DNA of 64,000 bases, taken from assembly GCF_014642655.1 (NCBI RefSeq), contig NZ_BMIR01000007.1, positions 1 through 64,000 of the forward strand, given 5' to 3'. Made by a program: the position numbers and the translations under genes. Positions within the stretch are counted from its first letter, which is position 1. Each line of letters begins with the position of its first letter. Origin of the DNA: Pullulanibacillus camelliae (GTDB lineage Bacteria; Bacillota; Bacilli; Bacillales; Sporolactobacillaceae). The notes under the pieces are model-generated. The model saw only the letters and a program-made list of their open reading frames with translations, made no database searches and had not been told where the DNA came from. Positions 59,778-64,000 of this stretch are shown here, one piece after another.

Positions 59778-59989
59778 TTTGTTGTGGCTCCAAATACATG
59801 ATATCAAAAACTAGAAGGATCTAAATACGGGCTTAAGTCACTGGTAGGTCAGAAGTAGAGGGCTATAAAGGGGCGTTTAGCCGTCAACATCTAGTGATTT
59901 TCAGTTGTTTATTGCAGCACTATGGCACTGAGTGTATGAGTGCAAGCCTTTGTGAAAAACTCTGGATTGTTAATCAGAAGTTGAATGGG

Positions 59990-60409
59990 TTATTCTAATG
60001 ATTCAACACGATCAAATGGTCTGGCTGAGGCAGTATGAGCTTGCATTGCTTTTAAGTCTAATACTAAAGAAGCGGCTATCATAAAATCAATACCTAAAAT
60101 AGCATCAAACCCATAAGTGTGAGATAAAGTGCCAAGTTGAAAGGTGAAGGATGTGAGAGGACATTGATCAATAACCAGAAGGTCAGCTGTCATTTCCAAG
60201 CAACATTCACTATGCCCACCGATGCCGTACATACGAACGATGCGTGTCTCGCGAGACGGTTCAAGATCAATAGCAGTCACTTGGTCGCGATCAAAGACAG
60301 ATACCGCACAGCCGCTGTCAATTAAAACGTGCTCAAGATAGCAGCTTTTATTTTGATATTGTATAGAGCAGCTGACCATCGGGAGGCCATTGTTTAAAGT
60401 AATTTTCAT
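59990..60409 (-). CDS. Retropepsin-like aspartyl protease family protein
   Basis: This protein of about 139 residues has a single aspartyl-protease half. The active-site motif appears as VLIDSGCAVSVF (Asp-Ser-Gly) near residue 30, and the second hydrophobic-Gly motif as AILGIDFMIAASLVLDL near 108. Such single-domain proteins are expected to work as dimers. No membrane helix is present. The start ATG 60409 has only a weak GAGTGAGAG RBS. A 15-bp palindrome at 60427-60441 lies directly upstream. Confidence 0.75.
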   Translation of the reverse strand: MKITLNNGLPMVSCSIQYQNKSCYLEHVLIDSGCAVSVFDRDQVTAIDLEPSRETRIVRMYGIGGHSECCLEMTADLLVIDQCPLTSFTFQLGTLSHTYGFDAILGIDFMIAASLVLDLKAMQAHTASARPFDRVESLE

Positions 60410-60426
60410 TTCTCTCACTCATTATC

Positions 60427-60441
60427 CTAGTAGACTACTAG
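60427..60441. promoter_or_regulatory. Perfect 15-bp palindrome before the protease gene
   Basis: CTAGTAG-A-CTACTAG lies 18 bases upstream of the start codon. It could be an operator or a translation-blocking hairpin. Confidence 0.45.
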
Positions 60442-60549
60442 AATTTATGAGTGTGGACTAGAAATCATGACAGCTTTTTGCTAGGGGAATTTGCTGACTA
60501 TCTTTTATTTTTATAGTTTATAGCTTAAGGGATCATCAATCGGCAATTT

Positions 60550-60567
60550 TTTAAACGATCGTTTAAA
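60550..60567. promoter_or_regulatory. Perfect 18-bp palindrome, TetR-like operator candidate
   Basis: TTTAAACGATCGTTTAAA lies about 140 bases upstream of the protease gene, in its likely promoter region. The AAACGATCGTTT core resembles TetR-family sites. No TetR gene is nearby. Confidence 0.5.
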
Positions 60568-60611
60568 TTCGACAAATGCAATGCTTGTTTTACATTCATA
60601 TTGGACATTGC

Positions 60612-60661
60612 AAAAAAAGCGTACATAGAAAAGGATTTATAATCGGCTCTCTATGCACGCT
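60612..60661 (-). terminator. Intrinsic terminator of the TrxR-like gene
   Basis: On the minus strand AGCGTGCATAGA and TCTATGTACGCT pair with one mismatch and are followed by seven T residues. Confidence 0.88.
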
Positions 60662-60670
60662 TTAAGTACA

Positions 60671-61243
60671 TTACTTTTTTTTATCTAAAACATCATGATC
60701 GACATAGCGTTTGCCTTCCAATTCACTCAGAAGATTGATAGCTACTCGCGCACCATCGCCGCTGGTTACGATGGTATGGACGCTAACGCCACCAGCAGTT
60801 CCCGCTGCCCAAATGCCTTTTAGACTCGTGCGTCCCTCGGCATCCACTACAATGACCGTTTTAACATAAGGCTCTTGGCCATCTTTTGTTTCTAATCCAA
60901 TGTCTTGTGCAAGCTTTTGATTAGCGCCCGTGGCTAAAATCACCTGTTGGGCCTGATAGTTTTCTCCTTCTTCTGTTTCAATTGTGAAACCTTCGCCGCT
61001 TTGAATGATATTTTTGACCTTTGCTTTAACGAATTCGGTACCAAATTTTGCGGCTTGTTGGTGTCCGACTTTAACGAGGTCACCTCCAGCAACATCGTCA
61101 ACCCCGTAGTGATTACGCACCCAAGCTTTTTGTGTTAATCCTTTAGCGTCATCAATGATAAGTGTGGCTTTGCCTGCCTTGCTGGTAAATAACGCAGCAC
61201 TTTGACCAGCAGGACCACCACCAATAATTACGACATCATACAT
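60671..61243 (-). CDS. Half-length thioredoxin-reductase-like flavoprotein
   Basis: This 190-residue protein begins with the FAD-binding MYDVVIIGGGPAGQSAALFTSK and ends with the second FAD motif GIWAAGTAGG-type segment. The central NAD(P) domain and the CxxC redox pair of real thioredoxin reductases are both missing. VILATGANQ marks the FAD-domain crossover. It may oxidise or reduce a partner protein through bound FAD alone. GGAGG precedes ATG 61243. It is a single gene with its own terminator, divergent from the GNAT gene at 61503. Confidence 0.88.
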   Translation of the reverse strand: MYDVVIIGGGPAGQSAALFTSKAGKATLIIDDAKGLTQKAWVRNHYGVDDVAGGDLVKVGHQQAAKFGTEFVKAKVKNIIQSGEGFTIETEEGENYQAQQVILATGANQKLAQDIGLETKDGQEPYVKTVIVVDAEGRTSLKGIWAAGTAGGVSVHTIVTSGDGARVAINLLSELEGKRYVDHDVLDKKK

Positions 61244-61502
61244 GTCATAGCACCTCCAAATCTTTTCTAATACATGTGTTCAGCTTACTTAAGCGTATCA
61301 TATTTATTTGAAAATAGTAATTGTTTTGACTAAGATAAGGTTAATAATTCTTAAGAGAAGTTTAGCATAGGGGTTAAAGAAGGCTCACTCCACAACACCA
61401 ATGGCAATATAGATTAATATTTTTCTAAAAATATCTTGTAAAAAACATTCTATTATGTAAAAATTATAGAATTATTTAATAAAGGTGTGGGAGAGTGGAA
61501 AG

Positions 61503-62372
61503 ATGGATTTTTTTAGATTTGACGACCCACAGATATTTCATACGCGTGTTGAGCGTTTACTTTTAAAGCAAGAGGTCATCAATCAATTACCCTTAGGCAT
61601 TATCCATTCTTTGATCAATCGTGACTTACCAACCTTGCTTGAAAGTCCCCCGCTGATGGCCTATGTCGGTTCAGAAGCAGACCCACGTTTGGTTTTAGTG
61701 ATGACACCTCCTCAAAATTTAATCATTTGTGGGTCTGATGAAGCTCTGGATGAAACTCTCTCGATAGCCCTTGAGGGTATTCGTAACGTCCACGTGCCTG
61801 GCTTTATTGGAGCTGCCGAGCTCGTCAATCCATTTGTACACATGTGTGAAGAAAAGTTTGGCGTTAAAACCGAGGTAAAGATGAAGCAGCGGATCTATCG
61901 CTTGGATCGTGTTCAACCAATAGAAGTGTGTCTTGGCCATTTGCGAGTGGCGAAGCTGAGGGATAGTCAGTACATTGAGAAGTGGTATACGGCTTTTTCA
62001 CTTGAAGCACTTAACGAAGCGATCCTCGAAGAGAAAGTCAAGCAACAGGTTAAGCTCGGCATTGCGGCTGAAGCCATCCATGTGTGGGAAGTAGACGGAC
62101 AGCCTGTATCCATGGCAAAATGCTCGCGACCAACGGATAATGGCATTACCGTGACTTTAGTCTATACACCTCCTGAACACAGGGGACATGGTTATGCCTC
62201 AAGCTGTGTAAAAGCATTGAGTGAAAAGCTTCTGAAACAGGGCTTTACATATTGCACACTTTACACAGATCTCGCCAATCCTACCTCTAATAAGATCTAT
62301 CAAGCAATCGGTTATTATCCTATTGCGGACTCATTGGCTTATCAAGTAGTTAATGACGAATATCAATTTTGA
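61503..62372 (+). CDS. GNAT-family N-acetyltransferase (two-part)
   Basis: This 289-residue protein has an N-terminal region of about 140 residues typical of FR47-like acetyltransferases (LLLKQEVINQLPLGIIHSLI, then LVLVMTPPQNLIICG). A C-terminal GNAT core has VTLVYTPPEHRGHGYASSCV carrying the acetyl-CoA RGHGYA loop, and ends LYTDLANPTSNKIYQAIGY. The substrate is not known. GGGAGAGTGG precedes ATG 61503. The ABC-class ATPase gene follows after 73 bases in the same direction. Confidence 0.88.
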   Translation: MDFFRFDDPQIFHTRVERLLLKQEVINQLPLGIIHSLINRDLPTLLESPPLMAYVGSEADPRLVLVMTPPQNLIICGSDEALDETLSIALEGIRNVHVPGFIGAAELVNPFVHMCEEKFGVKTEVKMKQRIYRLDRVQPIEVCLGHLRVAKLRDSQYIEKWYTAFSLEALNEAILEEKVKQQVKLGIAAEAIHVWEVDGQPVSMAKCSRPTDNGITVTLVYTPPEHRGHGYASSCVKALSEKLLKQGFTYCTLYTDLANPTSNKIYQAIGYYPIADSLAYQVVNDEYQF

Positions 62373-62445
62373 CGAAGGGGCAGGATAGCGCTACGATAAC
62401 CTACATATCCAACATTAGGAAAGGAGAGGAGCCGCTATTCAAAGG

Positions 62446-64000
62446 TTGAGAGAACAATTAATGATTATAGATGGTAAAGGGTACAAAGCTTATAAAAGCA
62501 TTAAAGGAGATTATCGCTTTCCTAAGTTTAATCTTGTGATTGATGCTGTACAAGGTGATCCCTTTGCCTCACCTTCTAAAATCAGAATACGCGTTTCAAG
62601 AGAGGAAACGGCAATTTCTAATAAATGTATGCAAACAAAAACTCAGAAAATGATGTGTGAGGATGTCTTTCTTCGGGAGATCCATCGTACGCTCGCCTCA
62701 ATAAACATAAACGTAAAAGGGACGGGTAAAAGTGGTGCACTATCCATTGATCCTCCTGGTCAGGAAATTTTAGAAAGAACGGCTGTTCAGATTAATAAGA
62801 CAACCATTACACTTTGCCTTTCAGTGGGTCTCCCTGCAAATGGCAGACGTATACTTGGTCAACAAGCCATCAGGCTTTTTTTTGAAGTGATTCCTCAGGT
62901 GCTCAATCAGTCTATTTTTGCTCTGAAGGAAGAACTGTTGCAGGATCACGTTCAGCTCATAGACAAACAAGTGGCGATTCGAGAGTATATGAAGCAGCAC
63001 AATCTTATCGCTTTTATCGGTAATCAAGCGATTTTAGCACGAGAAAGTGGTGTGAGCGATCGGCCACGACGTGATTCGCCGGTGATTCCATTTCAATCAC
63101 CGGCGAGCTTGGAAGTGGCGATCCCAGTTCCTCATCAAAAGGTCCCCATAAAAGGCATGGCCATAAAACAGGGGATTACTTTGATTGTCGGTGGTGGATT
63201 TCATGGAAAAAGCACGTTGCTGAGAGCCATTGAAAAAGGGGTCTACTACCATATCAAAGGGGATGGCCGTGAATTTGTACTGACCGATCCTACTGCAGTA
63301 AAAATTCGTTCTGAAGACGGCAGATCAGTACGTAAGGACGATATTTCTCCATTTATTAATCATCTTCCGATTGCAGGAGATACCGAGCGGTTTACCACGG
63401 ATAACGCCAGTGGAAGTACATCGCAGGCTGCCAACATTGTTGAAGCGCTTGAGGTTGGTACGAGGACGTTGCTACTAGACGAAGATACCTGTGCAACAAA
63501 TTTTATGATTCGAGATGCGCGCATGCAGGCTCTCATCCATAAAGACGATGAACCGATCACGCCCTTTATTGATAAAATTCAACCATTGTTTGATGTGCAC
63601 AAAGTGTCAACAATATTGGTAATGGGTGGATCAGGAGATTATTTTGATGTAGCTGACACTGTGATTAAAATGGAACATTTTCTCGCCTATGATGTCACTG
63701 ATAAAGCAAAGACCATCGCAAGGCAAATGAAGAGCGCGCGTCAATCGGAAGATCCGTGTCCCTTTGGCAATCTCCAATCGAGGTCGCTTGATTTTAGCTG
63801 CTTCAACAGTAAAGTTGGCCATAAGCAACTGAGTAAGGTACATCATCCAGCCACTATTCAGTATGGCAAAAGTTCAATTCATCTTGAGGCTGTGGAACAA
63901 TTGGTCCATCCAAGTCAGACTCGGATGATTGCTGAAATCTTCTCTTTTATCGAAAGACACTTTAATCGTGGAGCCTCTACACTATCGTTACGTGACTTAC
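62446..64000 (+). CDS. ABC-class ATPase (COG3044), 3' end beyond the window
   Basis: At least 518 residues are encoded without a stop to the window edge. The family start DGKGYKAYKSIKGDY and FNLVIDAVQGDPFASPSK is followed by a P-loop-like VGGGFHGKSTLLRAIEKG near 252 and LLLDEDTCATNFMIRD near 345, as in the uncharacterised ABC_ATPase family. TTG 62446 with AAAGG directly before it is the likely start. ATT 62437, six bases after GGAGAGGAG, is another option. The function is unknown, although nucleic-acid-related roles have been proposed for such ATPases. Confidence 0.85.
   Translation, partial: MREQLMIIDGKGYKAYKSIKGDYRFPKFNLVIDAVQGDPFASPSKIRIRVSREETAISNKCMQTKTQKMMCEDVFLREIHRTLASININVKGTGKSGALSIDPPGQEILERTAVQINKTTITLCLSVGLPANGRRILGQQAIRLFFEVIPQVLNQSIFALKEELLQDHVQLIDKQVAIREYMKQHNLIAFIGNQAILARESGVSDRPRRDSPVIPFQSPASLEVAIPVPHQKVPIKGMAIKQGITLIVGGGFHGKSTLLRAIEKGVYYHIKGDGREFVLTDPTAVKIRSEDGRSVRKDDISPFINHLPIAGDTERFTTDNASGSTSQAANIVEALEVGTRTLLLDEDTCATNFMIRDARMQALIHKDDEPITPFIDKIQPLFDVHKVSTILVMGGSGDYFDVADTVIKMEHFLAYDVTDKAKTIARQMKSARQSEDPCPFGNLQSRSLDFSCFNSKVGHKQLSKVHHPATIQYGKSSIHLEAVEQLVHPSQTRMIAEIFSFIERHFNRGASTLSLRDL

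Overview
The window looks like chromosomal DNA of a spore-forming member of the Bacillales (Bacillota). This rests on strong AGGAGG-type ribosome binding sites, frequent GTG and TTG starts, two T-box leaders, intrinsic terminators after many genes, sporulation genes (spoIIP, tgl, a cotF-type coat gene, a yjcZ-type micro-gene with a sigma-K-like promoter) and a bacillithiol gene (bshB2). The species cannot be named. Gene order is not that of Bacillus subtilis, although many genes have recognisable B. subtilis counterparts. No rRNA, tRNA, CRISPR array, prophage or intact insertion sequence was seen.

Layout. 1-7.7 kb: the RNA helicase cshA, an IDEAL-domain gene, and a minus-strand operon of an RNase H-like gene, an EamA transporter and the two-headed dynamin dynA. 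7.8-13 kb: formate-THF ligase, bacilliredoxin brxA, a DUF2164 gene, trhO and an acyl-CoA dehydrogenase. 13-16.3 kb (minus): spore transglutaminase tgl behind an unrecognised gene, and an HpaB-type flavin monooxygenase. 16.4-18.2 kb: kapB, then thyA-dfrA. 18.7-23 kb: a membrane protein, a PRK06851-type P-loop protein, an M42 peptidase and an orphan PAS histidine kinase. 23.2-28.4 kb: T-box/argS, a small Sm-like-motif gene, yjcZ and an ABC-F ATPase. 28.9-39 kb: MFS/MarR pair, ctaG, spoIIP, a fluC pair behind a structured leader, a second Sm-like-motif gene, an LtaS-like synthase, a zinc-type ABC importer with two Zur-like boxes, and a mug-type glycosylase. 39.2-47 kb: T-box/tyrS, glutaminase, a MATE pump, then alaX-yojF-bshB2-yqkB and cotF. 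47.4-57 kb: an FAA hydrolase, a Rpn-type nuclease gene, two decayed genes, a nucleotidyltransferase, endonuclease IV, an A-type-like protein and Nudix genes. 57-64 kb: an MFS transporter, a phosphatase, two GNAT genes, a retropepsin-like gene, a half-length TrxR-like flavoprotein and the start of an ABC-class ATPase that runs off the end.

The most striking non-gene content is four families of diverged, structured intergenic repeats. Family 1 is about 310 bp with three full copies, one interrupted copy and one fragment. Family 2 is about 115 bp with three copies. Family 3 is about 175 bp with three copies. Family 4 is about 65 bp with two copies. They occur as mosaics: one family 1 copy contains a family 2 copy, and the end of that family 1 copy coincides with the stop codon of the LtaS-like gene. 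The 48-53.5 kb stretch, with three repeat pieces, a Rpn nuclease gene and two decayed genes, looks like the most eroded part. No complete new defence or biosynthetic system could be recognised. The best candidates for novelty are the repeat families, the Sm-like-motif gene pair, the divergent leader before fluC and the unknown gene upstream of tgl.
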